Positions 28,649 to 36,660 of a stretch of DNA of 64,000 nucleotides are shown here, in pieces. The notes beneath the pieces were generated by a model. That model was given only the letters and a program-made list of their open reading frames with translations, did not search any database and was not told where the DNA came from. Numbering within the stretch: the first letter of the stretch is position 1; each line of letters begins with the position of its first letter. The stretch comes from Streptomyces sp. STR69. GTDB lineage: Bacteria > Actinomycetota > Actinomycetes > Streptomycetales > Streptomycetaceae. Made by a program: the position numbers and the translations under genes. The stretch spans positions 62,001-126,000 of the forward strand of contig NZ_JALJRY010000014.1 of NCBI RefSeq assembly GCF_024519455.1. Reading direction: 5' to 3'.

Positions 28649-29017
28649 GGGCACCTGCGGGACGTCTCCCGCTTCAACTCGGTGTGCAGGCGCAGCAGTT
28701 GGCGTCGGCGGGTTCGGGCCCGTGCCAGGAGGCGTACGGCAACCGCCATGAGGGCGGCGCCGGTAGCGGCGGTCGCCGGCGCGTCTGCTGGCGCGGCTTC
28801 CGGGGGCGACCACCGAGGCGGTCGCACGAGCAGCGGCTGCCCTGCGTGCCGCCGCGCTCGGCGGCGGGGACGCGCACTCCGGAGGGGACGACAAAGCTGT
28901 GGTGTGATGCAGGTCACATGAATTCATTCGGGGTTCCGCGTAATGCGAACGGCACCTACGAGGTCGTACAGGCACACGGCAATCCGGCCGACCTCTCACC
29001 CGTAGCGGAGACCGATC
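28649..29017. other. Intergenic region before SsgA-like gene
   Basis: A 369-base stretch without a convincing gene. The first 250 bases are G+C-rich with no coherent codon bias. The last 120 bases are more A/T-rich (ATGAATTCATTCGGGG near 28919) and probably hold the promoter of the SsgA-like gene. I see no hairpin or riboswitch-like structure. Confidence 0.5.
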
Positions 29018-29431
29018 ATGGACATCACCCTCGAACAGCCCACCCGAGCCCGGCTGATCACGGCCGACGACACCGAGATTCCCGTGTCGGCCACGCTCCG
29101 CTATCTCGCCTCGGACCCCCTGGCCGTGCACCTCGACTTCCCACCCGACGTGTCCCTCGACGGTGACGGGGTCACCTGGACCTTCGCCCGGGCGCTGCTG
29201 GAGGAGGGGTTGCGGCGGCCGGCCGGCAGCGGGGACGTGCACCTGTGGCCGTGCGGCCTGGCCCGTACGGTCCTGGAGTTCCACTCGCCGTTCGGGCTCG
29301 CCCTCCTCCACTTCCACACCCCGGCGCTGCGCCGCTTCCTGCTGCGCACGTACGACGTGGTGGCGACCGGGCAGGAGGACATGGATGCGGTCGTCGACCG
29401 GGGGTTGAGCGCCCTGTTCGGGAGTGTCTGA
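29018..29431 (+). CDS. SsgA-like protein (SALP), sporulation cell-division regulator
   Basis: A 137-residue member of the SsgA/SsgB family, found only in sporulating and other morphologically complex actinobacteria. Family pattern: ITADDTEIPVSATLRYLASDPLAVHLDF, then VTWTFARALLEEGLRRPAGSGD, DVHLWPC, and a C-terminal FLLRTYDVVATGQED. SALPs act at the septum: SsgB recruits FtsZ and others guide septal peptidoglycan synthesis or autolysis. This copy is not obviously SsgA or SsgB; paralogue assignment needs a tree. The ATG at 29018 has GGAG 7 bases upstream. It lies 370 bases beyond the murJ paralogue, so the two could act together in sporulation septation, an inference from position only. Confidence 0.92.
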   Translation: MDITLEQPTRARLITADDTEIPVSATLRYLASDPLAVHLDFPPDVSLDGDGVTWTFARALLEEGLRRPAGSGDVHLWPCGLARTVLEFHSPFGLALLHFHTPALRRFLLRTYDVVATGQEDMDAVVDRGLSALFGSV

Positions 29432-29570
29432 GGGCAACTCGGCGCCAGGACGGCGGCTTTGACTTTTGTTCACCTCCACCTAACCGTGCGGGTATGGACC
29501 TTGGCGATCACCCCGTGCACTCTTGCGCGCGGTGTGCCGCTCGGGCATGCCTGTGACGAGGGCGGAGCGC

Positions 29571-31601
29571 ATGACACCGATCAGCCGAAGAGGCTTCGTG
29601 GGGCTCGGTGCCACCGTGGCGGCGGGCATGGCGACGGGCACCGGCGTACGACCCGCGATCGCCGCGCAGCAGGCGCAGGCGGCGACCGGCACGATCTCGG
29701 ACGTGAAACACGTGGTGATCCTCATGCAGGAGAACCGCAGCTTCGACCACTACTTCGGGCGCCTGAAAGGCGTCCGCGGCTTCGACGACCGCAGCGGCAT
29801 CACCCTCAGCGGTGGCTACCCGGTCTTCAACCAGCCCAACGGCGGCGGCCGTCAGTACCCGTGGAAGCTGAGCGCCACCCCGGCCGCGGGCGGCAAGGAC
29901 GGTGAGACCCTCGCCCAGTGCAACGGCGACCTGCCGCACTCCTGGTCCTCACAGCACTCCGCGTGGAACAAGGGCCGCCTCGACAACTGGGTCTCCGGCG
30001 TCGGCAACGTCCGCTCGCTCGGCTACCTCGACCGCGCCGACATCCCCTTCCACTACGCGCTCGCCGACAACTACACCGTCTGCGACGCCTACTTCTGCTC
30101 CACCCTCAGCGCGACGGGCCCCAACCGCACCTATCTGTGGAGCGGGAAGGTCGACTCCTCCAGCTACGACGGCGGTGACGAGTCCGGCCTGACCTGGCAG
30201 AACTACGCCGAGGCACTGCAGAACGCCGGAGTGACCTGGAAGGTCTACCAGAACGCGCAGGACAACTACGGCGACAATGCCTGCGCCTACTTCAAGAACT
30301 TCACCAACTCCAAGGCGGGCAGCCCCCTTTACGACCGAGGCATGTCCTCCGTCCCGGCCACCACCGGCTCGACCCCCGACGACATCGCCGCCGCCATCAA
30401 GGCCGACGTCCTCGCGGGCACCCTCCCGCAGGTCTCCTGGGTCGTCCCCAACCAGGCCTTCTCCGAGCACCCCTACGCCCCGCCCGGCGACGGCGCCCAC
30501 TTCATCGGCCTCGTCTACCAGGCCCTCGCCGCCGACCCGGACGTCTTCGACTCGACCGTCCTGTTCCTCAACTACGACGAGAACGACGGCTACTTCGACC
30601 ACGTCCCGCCGCCCGCCCCGCCCGCCGGCACGGACGGCGAGTTCCTCAACGGCGTCCCCTACGGCTTCGGCTTCCGCGTCCCGATGATCGTCATCTCACC
30701 CTGGACACGGGGTGGTTGGGTCTCCTCCGAGGTCTTCGAGCACACCTCGGTCCTGCGCTTCCTGGAGACCTGGACCACGTCCCTCGGCAAGCCGGCCGCC
30801 TGCCCCAACATCAGCACCTGGCGCCGCAAGGTCAGCGGCGACCTGACCGGCGTCTTCGACTTCGCCAACCCGGTCCACGGCGCGGTGTCCCTGCCCGCGA
30901 CCAGCGTCATCGGCCTCTCCACCTGCGGGCCGCTGCCCAACCCGGTGCCCACGAACAACGCCCTGCCTGCGCAGGAGACCGGCACCCGGCCCGCCCGCGC
31001 CCTGCCCTACCAGCCCAACGGGTACCTGGATCACCTGGAGTTCGGGTCGAGCGGCAAGATCCTCGCCTGGTTCGCCATGGCCAACCAGGGCGGCGCCGCC
31101 AAGAGCGCCGCCCATCTCTCCATCCACCCCAACGCCTACCGCGACACCACGCCCTGGCAGTACACGATCGACCCGGGCGGCACCGCCTCCGACTACTTCA
31201 ACATCGGTACGGGCTACGGCAGCGGCAAGTACGACCTCTCCATGGTCGGCCCCAACCGCTTCCTGAGGCGCTTCCAGGGGGACGCGACGAAGGCGGGCAA
31301 GTCCGTTGAGGTCAGCACCCGTTACGCCGTCGAGTCGGGCACCGGCAAGCTCGCGATCTACTTCAGGATGACCAACTCGTCGACGGCCTCGGTGAAGTTC
31401 ACCATCACCTCCGACCACTACCGCAGCGACGGACCGTGGACCTACACGGTCGCCGCCGGCGGATCGACGGAGGACTTCTTCAACGCCGTTGCGTACCAGG
31501 GTGGTTGGTACGACTTCACGGTCACCGTCGACTCCGACGCGACATGGTCCCGCCGGTTCACCGGACACCTGGAGTCGGGCGCGGCGAGCGTCAGCGGCTG
31601 A
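29571..31601 (+). CDS. Tat-exported phosphocholine-type phospholipase C
   Basis: A 676-residue exported phosphoesterase of the non-haemolytic phospholipase C/acid phosphatase family. The N terminus is a twin-arginine signal (ISRRGFVGLGATVAAG). The catalytic domain (about 45-455) carries HVVILMQENRSFDHYFG, an SATGPNRTYLWSG stretch, FLNYDENDGYFDHVPPP and SPWTRGGWV. Two C-terminal DUF756 repeats (about 490-570 and 580-672) follow, as in bacterial PlcN/PlcH. It should hydrolyse phosphatidylcholine or related phospholipids outside the cell, supplying phosphate and lipid. The start at 29571 sits close behind GGAG and begins directly at the Tat signal; ATG 29547 is an alternative. The 3' end overlaps the convergent oxidoreductase gene by 11 bases. 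Confidence 0.92.
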   Translation: MTPISRRGFVGLGATVAAGMATGTGVRPAIAAQQAQAATGTISDVKHVVILMQENRSFDHYFGRLKGVRGFDDRSGITLSGGYPVFNQPNGGGRQYPWKLSATPAAGGKDGETLAQCNGDLPHSWSSQHSAWNKGRLDNWVSGVGNVRSLGYLDRADIPFHYALADNYTVCDAYFCSTLSATGPNRTYLWSGKVDSSSYDGGDESGLTWQNYAEALQNAGVTWKVYQNAQDNYGDNACAYFKNFTNSKAGSPLYDRGMSSVPATTGSTPDDIAAAIKADVLAGTLPQVSWVVPNQAFSEHPYAPPGDGAHFIGLVYQALAADPDVFDSTVLFLNYDENDGYFDHVPPPAPPAGTDGEFLNGVPYGFGFRVPMIVISPWTRGGWVSSEVFEHTSVLRFLETWTTSLGKPAACPNISTWRRKVSGDLTGVFDFANPVHGAVSLPATSVIGLSTCGPLPNPVPTNNALPAQETGTRPARALPYQPNGYLDHLEFGSSGKILAWFAMANQGGAAKSAAHLSIHPNAYRDTTPWQYTIDPGGTASDYFNIGTGYGSGKYDLSMVGPNRFLRRFQGDATKAGKSVEVSTRYAVESGTGKLAIYFRMTNSSTASVKFTITSDHYRSDGPWTYTVAAGGSTEDFFNAVAYQGGWYDFTVTVDSDATWSRRFTGHLESGAASVSG

Positions 31602-32616
31602 GGCCGGCGTACAACTCCGGGCGCGGGGCGAGCTCCACGGTCACCCTGCCGCCGCTCTCCAGCGCCCGGACCCCGGCCTCGGCGACCACGGAGGACGCGT
31701 AGCCGTCCCAGACGCTGGGGCCGGTGACCCGGCCCTGCCGGGTGGCGTCCACCCAGGACTGCACCTCACGGTCGTAGGCGTCCGCGAACCGCACCAGATA
31801 GTCCAGCGGTACGTCCTCGTGTGCGCTGCCGTGTGTGGTGACGACCACCGTGCGGTCCTCGCCGATCCGGGCGCTGCCCGCCTCGCACACGGCCTCGCAG
31901 CGCACCTGGTAGCCGAAGCCGCAGTTGACGAAGACCTCGACGTCGACGAGGGCGCCGCCGTCGGTCTCGAAGAGGACGAGCTGCGGGTCGACCAGCCCCT
32001 CCGGGGCGTTCGCCGACGAGCGCGGACTGAGCACCGTGACCGCCGTGAGTTCCTGACCGAGCAACCAGCGGGCCGCGTCGATCTCGTGCGAGACGGAGCT
32101 GTCGATGAGCATCGCCGAGGTGAAGTACGGCGGCGACGACACATTGCGGTGGGTGCAGTGCAGCATCAGCGGGCGCCCCAACTGCCCGCTGTCCAGCAGG
32201 GACTTGAGCCGCTGGTACTCGGCGTCGTAGCGCCGCATGAACCCGATCTGGGCCAGCCGCCGCCCGAGTCGTGCCTCCGCCTCCACCACCCGGAGCGCCC
32301 CTGTGGAGTCGGGCACCATGGGCTTCTCGCACAGCACCGGCAGCCCGCGGGCGAAGGCAGCGAGCAGCGCCTCCTCGTGCGCGGGACCCGGTGACGCGAT
32401 GAGCACGGCCTCGACCCCGGGGGCGTCCAGCGCAGCCACGGCGTCCTCGTGCACCGTGACCGCGTCCAGACCGGCCGCCGCCTCCTTGGCGCGCTCGGTG
32501 TCCGGGTCGGCCACCGCGGCGACCCTGGCTCCGCTCACCACCTGGTCGAGGCGTCGTATGTGGTCGGCTCCCATGTGTCCCGCACCCAGCACGGCCACGC
32601 CCAGCAGGTCACCCAC
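31591..32616 (-). CDS. Gfo/Idh/MocA-family oxidoreductase (inositol dehydrogenase-like)
   Basis: A 341-residue NAD(P)-dependent dehydrogenase. The Rossmann fold begins at once with LGVAVLGAGHMGADHIRRL. The family EKP motif is in LPVLCEKPMVP near residue 96, and the substrate-domain catalytic pair lies around SVSHEIDAARWLLGQ near 175. Closest by eye to myo-inositol 2-dehydrogenases, which oxidise a ring hydroxyl; other sugar substrates are possible. The GTG at 32616 is preceded by GAGGGAGAG with a 5-base spacer; an ATG 16 codons upstream is followed by an implausible Arg-rich run. Its 3' end overlaps the phospholipase gene by 11 bases, so antisense interference is possible. It stands alone, with no inositol cluster nearby. 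Confidence 0.88.
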   Translation of the reverse strand: MGDLLGVAVLGAGHMGADHIRRLDQVVSGARVAAVADPDTERAKEAAAGLDAVTVHEDAVAALDAPGVEAVLIASPGPAHEEALLAAFARGLPVLCEKPMVPDSTGALRVVEAEARLGRRLAQIGFMRRYDAEYQRLKSLLDSGQLGRPLMLHCTHRNVSSPPYFTSAMLIDSSVSHEIDAARWLLGQELTAVTVLSPRSSANAPEGLVDPQLVLFETDGGALVDVEVFVNCGFGYQVRCEAVCEAGSARIGEDRTVVVTTHGSAHEDVPLDYLVRFADAYDREVQSWVDATRQGRVTGPSVWDGYASSVVAEAGVRALESGGRVTVELAPRPELYAGLSR

Positions 32617-32697
32617 GTGTGCTCTCCCTCTACGTCGACGATCACGCCGTAGCGTACGCCGCAAGGGAGGGGCGACCTCAGGGATAAAAGGGCGGCC

Positions 32698-33798
32698 TCA
32701 GTAGCGCAGCACGCCCGCGATGCCGTCCGCGTCGGTAAGGGTGCCGTCGGGGACGAAGCGGACCTCGGCCCCGGTCTCCAGGCACTGTTCGACGATCTCG
32801 TCCACGATGTCCTCCCGGGCGTCGAGGTCGCCGCTGTCGGCCGGCACCAGGTGGTCGCCGTGGTCGTCGCGGACCGTGACGCGGTAGTTCTCCTCGACGG
32901 CCAGCAGCCGGACCCGGCCCTCGCGGGCGTTCTGCCAGACCTCGTCCACTCCGGCCGCGAACTCCTTGCGCCCGCGCGCCGATTCGAGCTCCCGGGTCAC
33001 CGTGACGGTGTTCTTGCGCGCCTCCGCGTCGACCAGCGGCCGTACGGCCTGCCACACCGCGTCGGGCGTGCCGTGTGCGAGACCGCCATGGGGGATGTGG
33101 ACCGCGCCCTTGGTGGCGCTGCCGACCTCGTCGAGCGCGGACAGGGCCGCCTGCTCGCCGGTGATGTAGAGCGGGCGCCGGTGCACGCGCAGGATCCGGC
33201 CCATCGCGGTGTCGGCCTCGCGCAGGAAGTGCCGGGTGTCCTCGTCGCGGAAGGTGCTCGGGATGTCGCCGATCCGCTCCTGCCGCTCGGCGTCGAAGTT
33301 GTCCCGGTGGTCGCGGGTCAGCGGGAAGCCGCCGGTGTGGTCCTCGGTGACCCGGTCGACACCGCCGTTCCACAGCGTGACGCAGTCGGCGGAGACGGAG
33401 AGCACCCAGAACGGCCGCTCGGAGGCCTGCGCGGAGACGAGATTGCGGGTGAGGAACGTGTCGGAGAGCACCACGCGTTCGGGCACCGACCTGGCGAGGG
33501 ACCACACCTGGTGCTCGCCCGGCGCGGCGAAGATCACCAGACCGTCCTCGGCATGCGCGAGATCGATTTCGGCGAGGGCCTGGTCGAGCTGGCGGGAGAC
33601 GTCGACGCGCCGCTCCCGGGGGACCGCGGGATCGGCCTCCAGCTGCTTCTTGGCCTCGGCCAGCACATTGCGCAGCCGGACCGGATCCTGGGCGTTGTCG
33701 GGCTCGCGACGATGTGTCGGCGTGAGCACGGAGACCGCGGGGTAGGGGCGCGGGCGCCGCAGTTCGGTCAGGGTGGCGGGACTCAGTGCGTGCTCCAT
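32698..33798 (-). CDS. Bacterial eRF1-like (baeRF) protein
   Basis: A 366-residue soluble protein of the bacterial archaeo-eukaryotic release-factor-like group (baeRF, family-3-like). Its opening LTPTHRREPDNAQDPVRLRN is typical. The middle (about 120-220) has the beta-rich domain (WVLSVSADCVTLWNGG, TGGFPLTRDHRDNFDAERQE), and the C terminus an L7Ae-like half ending with VRFVPDGTLTDADGIAGVLRY. The group is thought to act on ribosomes or RNA, but no member's reaction is well established. The ATG at 33798 lacks a Shine-Dalgarno and has a TATCGT -10 six bases upstream, so the message is probably leaderless. It is divergent from the arginine antiporter/deiminase operon with 87 bases between starts. 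Confidence 0.8.
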   Translation of the reverse strand: MEHALSPATLTELRRPRPYPAVSVLTPTHRREPDNAQDPVRLRNVLAEAKKQLEADPAVPRERRVDVSRQLDQALAEIDLAHAEDGLVIFAAPGEHQVWSLARSVPERVVLSDTFLTRNLVSAQASERPFWVLSVSADCVTLWNGGVDRVTEDHTGGFPLTRDHRDNFDAERQERIGDIPSTFRDEDTRHFLREADTAMGRILRVHRRPLYITGEQAALSALDEVGSATKGAVHIPHGGLAHGTPDAVWQAVRPLVDAEARKNTVTVTRELESARGRKEFAAGVDEVWQNAREGRVRLLAVEENYRVTVRDDHGDHLVPADSGDLDAREDIVDEIVEQCLETGAEVRFVPDGTLTDADGIAGVLRY

Positions 33799-33804
33799 AA
33801 CAGC

Positions 33805-33810
33805 ACGATA
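33805..33810 (-). promoter_or_regulatory. -10 element for the eRF1-like gene (leaderless)
   Basis: On the minus strand TATCGT (TANNNT) is followed by a 6-base spacer and the ATG at 33798. No Shine-Dalgarno is present. Confidence 0.5.
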
Positions 33811-33885
33811 GGGCCGAATCACCGAGGGGGCATATGGGGGAAGCCCGCCAGGCAATTGGGGCAATTGGTTGCTAACGTCCCTCGG

Positions 33886-35313
33886 GTGACGCAAGCCGCC
33901 ACTGCCGACACCCGGACCACGGCCGCCAAACTGACCCTGCCGACGCTGACCACGATGGTGGTCGGCTCCATGGTCGGGGCCGGGGTGTTCTCCCTCCCGC
34001 GCAGATTCGCGCAGGAGACCGGCGTGGCCGGCGCCCTGATCGCCTGGGCCGTCGCCGGTACCGGCATGCTGATGCTGGCCTTCGCCTTCCAGACCCTCGC
34101 CGTCCGCAGACCCGACCTCGACGCCGGTGTCTACGCCTACGCGAAGGCAGGGTTCGGCGAATACCTGGGCTTCTTCGCCGCGTTCGGCTACTGGGCCAGC
34201 GCCTGCGTCGGCAACGTGACGTACTGGGTGCTGATCATGTCGACGATCGGCACGATCGCCCCCTCCCTCGGTGAAGGCGACACCGTCCTCGCCGTGGTCC
34301 TCTCCTCGGCCGGACTGTGGCTCTTCTTCCTGCTGATCAGCCGCGGGGTGAAGGAGGCGGCGGCGATCAACCGGATCGTCACCGTCGCCAAGGTCGTACC
34401 GATCCTCGTCTTCGTCGTCCTGGCGCTCTTCTACCTCAAGCCCCATGTCTTCGCCGGGAACTTCGGCGGCGCCGACTACGCGGGCTCCCTGTTCCAGCAG
34501 GTCAAGGGCACCATGCTGGCCACGGTCTTCGTGTTCCTGGGCGTCGAGGGCGCGAGCGTCTACTCTCGGCACGCCAGGCGCCGCGAGGACGTCGGCCGCG
34601 CGACCGTCCTCGGCTTCCTCAGCGTCTTCGCCGTCTTCGCGTCGGTCACGATCGTGTCGTACGGCCTGATGCCGATGGGCGAGATCGCCGAACTGCGGCA
34701 GCCCTCCATGGCGGGCGTGCTGGAACACGCCGTGGGCACCTGGGGGAAGGTCTTCGTCAGCGTCGGGCTGATCGTCTCCGTGCTGGGCGCCTATCTCGCC
34801 TGGACGCTGATGGCCGCCGAGGTGCTGTTCGTCGCCGCCAAGGACGACGACATGCCGCGTTTCCTGAAGAAGTCCACGGCGGCCGACGTGCCCGTGCCCG
34901 CACTGGTGATGACCACGCTGTTGAGCCAAGTCTTCCTGGTCGTCACCTACTTCTCCGACGACGCCTTCAACTTCGCGCTGGACCTGACCAGTTCGCTGAC
35001 CCTGATCCCGTTCCTGCTGGCGGCGGGCTTCGCCGTACGCATCGCGGTTGCCGAAACCCGGGGCGGGCGGGGCGAGTCGGTGGTCGCCGTGCTCGCCACC
35101 GTCTACACCGCGTTCCTCATCTACGCGGCCGGCTTCAAGTACCTCCTCGTCTCGTTCATCATCTACGCGCCCGCCACCTTCCTGTTCGTCAAGGCCCGCA
35201 GGGAACAGGGACGTTCGCCCTTCTCGGCCCGCGAACTGGTGATCCTCGCCGTCTCGGTCGCGGGCGCGGTCGTCGGCGTCGTCGCCCTGGCAGCGGGCTG
35301 GATCAGCCTCTGA
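33886..35313 (+). CDS. APC-family amino acid antiporter (ArcD-like)
   Basis: A 475-residue membrane transporter with about 12 helices, of the basic amino acid/polyamine antiporter group. It starts with the APC helix-1 signature TLTTMVVGSMVGAGVFSLP. Length and the following arcA gene support arginine:ornithine exchange, importing arginine for the deiminase pathway. The GTG at 33886 gives the start TQAATADTRTTAAKLTLPTL. There is no Shine-Dalgarno, so a leaderless start is possible (GCTAAC 9 bases upstream). CAATTG occurs twice, 9 bases apart (33853-33867), in the promoter region. The arcA gene follows after 33 bases, indicating an operon. Substrate assignment rests on context. Confidence 0.85.
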   Translation: MTQAATADTRTTAAKLTLPTLTTMVVGSMVGAGVFSLPRRFAQETGVAGALIAWAVAGTGMLMLAFAFQTLAVRRPDLDAGVYAYAKAGFGEYLGFFAAFGYWASACVGNVTYWVLIMSTIGTIAPSLGEGDTVLAVVLSSAGLWLFFLLISRGVKEAAAINRIVTVAKVVPILVFVVLALFYLKPHVFAGNFGGADYAGSLFQQVKGTMLATVFVFLGVEGASVYSRHARRREDVGRATVLGFLSVFAVFASVTIVSYGLMPMGEIAELRQPSMAGVLEHAVGTWGKVFVSVGLIVSVLGAYLAWTLMAAEVLFVAAKDDDMPRFLKKSTAADVPVPALVMTTLLSQVFLVVTYFSDDAFNFALDLTSSLTLIPFLLAAGFAVRIAVAETRGGRGESVVAVLATVYTAFLIYAAGFKYLLVSFIIYAPATFLFVKARREQGRSPFSARELVILAVSVAGAVVGVVALAAGWISL

Positions 35314-35346
35314 CCCGCCCGTGACCTCCGGAAAGGTGTGTGCACC

Positions 35347-36609
35347 GTGACCAACCCAGACACCGTGGACCGACATGAGTACGGCGTCCACTCCGAGGTC
35401 GGCCGACTGCGCAAGGTGCTGGTCTGCGCCCCGGGCCTGGCCCACCGCAGGCTCACCCCGACCAACTCCGACGACCTGCTCTTCGACGACGTGATGTGGG
35501 TCGAGAACGCCCAGCGCGACCACGCCGACTTCGTCAACAAACTCCGCGAACGCGGCGTCGACGTCGTCGAGTTGCACGAACTGCTCGCCCAGACCATGAC
35601 GATCCCTGCCGCCAAGGACTGGCTCCTGGACCGGAAGATCGTCGCCAACGAGGTCGGCCTCGGCCTCATCGACGCGACCCGCGCCTACCTGGAGAGCCTC
35701 GAACCGGCCGAACTCGCCAAGTACTTGATCGGCGGACTCGCCACCACCGACCTCCCCGACGACTACCGCACCGACTACGTCGCCCTCGCCCGCGAGTCCA
35801 CCGGCGTCCGCGAATACCTGATGCCACCGCTGCCCAACACCCTCTACACCCGCGACACGACCTGCTGGCTCTACGGCGGCCTCACCCTCAACCCGCTCTA
35901 CTGGCCCGCCCGGCACGACGAGACCCTGCTGATGAAGGCGATCTACACCTTCCACCCGGACTTCGCGGGCTCCCTCGTCTGGTGGGGCGATCCCGAACTC
36001 GACTGGGGGCAGGCCACGTTCGAGGGTGGCGACATCATGCCCGTCGGCAACGGCGTGGTCCTCATGGGTATGAGCGAGCGCACCTCGCGCCAGGCCATCA
36101 CCCAAGTCGCCAAAGCCCTCTTCGACTTGGGCGCCGCCGAGCACGTCGTCGTCGCCGGCATGCCGAAGCTGCGCTCTGCGATGCACCTCGACACCGTCTT
36201 CACCTTCGCCGACCGTGACCTGGTGACCCTCTACCCGGCGATCATGGACGCCGTCCACACCTTCTCCCTGCGCCCAGGCTCCAAGGGACCCGGCATCGAC
36301 ATCGTCGACGAGGGCTCGACGCCGTTCACCGACGTCGTCGCCAAGGCGCTCGGCCTGCCCGGACTGCGGGTCGTGGAGACGGGCGGCGACGTCTACGCCT
36401 CCGAACGCCAGCAGTGGGACAGCGGCAACAACGCGGTCGCGCTGGAACCGGGCGTGGTCTTCACCTACGACCGCAACACCCAGACCAACACCCTGCTGCG
36501 CAAGGCCGGCGTCGAGGTCATCACCATCGTCGGCGCCGAACTGGGGCGCGGCCGGGGCGGCGGCCACTGCATGACCTGCCCGATCGTGCGGGATCCGGTG
36601 GAGTTCTGA
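35347..36609 (+). CDS. arcA: Arginine deiminase
   Basis: A 420-residue arginine deiminase (EC 3.5.3.6), converting L-arginine to citrulline and ammonia. It starts with HEYGVHSEVGRLRKVLVCAP. Active-site motifs are TRDTTCW, FEGGDIMPVGNGVVLMG, MHLDTVFTFAD and the C-terminal GGGHCMTCPIVRDP, which carries the nucleophilic cysteine. The length equals typical ArcA. The GTG at 35347 follows GGAAAGG by 10 bases; GTG 35338 is the alternative. It lies 33 bases after the antiporter. No ornithine carbamoyltransferase (arcB) or carbamate kinase (arcC) is present, so ATP cannot be made by this pair alone. Ammonia release for acid tolerance or nitrogen supply is likelier unless arcBC lie elsewhere. Confidence 0.95.
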   Translation: MTNPDTVDRHEYGVHSEVGRLRKVLVCAPGLAHRRLTPTNSDDLLFDDVMWVENAQRDHADFVNKLRERGVDVVELHELLAQTMTIPAAKDWLLDRKIVANEVGLGLIDATRAYLESLEPAELAKYLIGGLATTDLPDDYRTDYVALARESTGVREYLMPPLPNTLYTRDTTCWLYGGLTLNPLYWPARHDETLLMKAIYTFHPDFAGSLVWWGDPELDWGQATFEGGDIMPVGNGVVLMGMSERTSRQAITQVAKALFDLGAAEHVVVAGMPKLRSAMHLDTVFTFADRDLVTLYPAIMDAVHTFSLRPGSKGPGIDIVDEGSTPFTDVVAKALGLPGLRVVETGGDVYASERQQWDSGNNAVALEPGVVFTYDRNTQTNTLLRKAGVEVITIVGAELGRGRGGGHCMTCPIVRDPVEF

Positions 36610-36660
36610 AGATCCGCGCGGGCCACGGATGTCGGGCAACTCCTCTATACGCCCGAGATC

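Noticed and set aside
12529..31601. A biosynthetic gene cluster for a secondary metabolite
   Set aside because: Regulators and TTA codons are present, but there is no polyketide, peptide synthetase, terpene or RiPP core enzyme in this region.
33853..33867. CAATTG repeated twice 9 bases apart before the arginine antiporter gene
   Set aside because: Suggestive of an operator, but too short and without a matching copy elsewhere or a candidate regulator.
33799..36639. Minus-strand open frame continuing upstream of the eRF1-like gene across the antiporter and arcA genes
   Set aside because: The frame is open only because of base composition; upstream of 33798 it is acidic/His-rich nonsense opposite two clear plus-strand genes.
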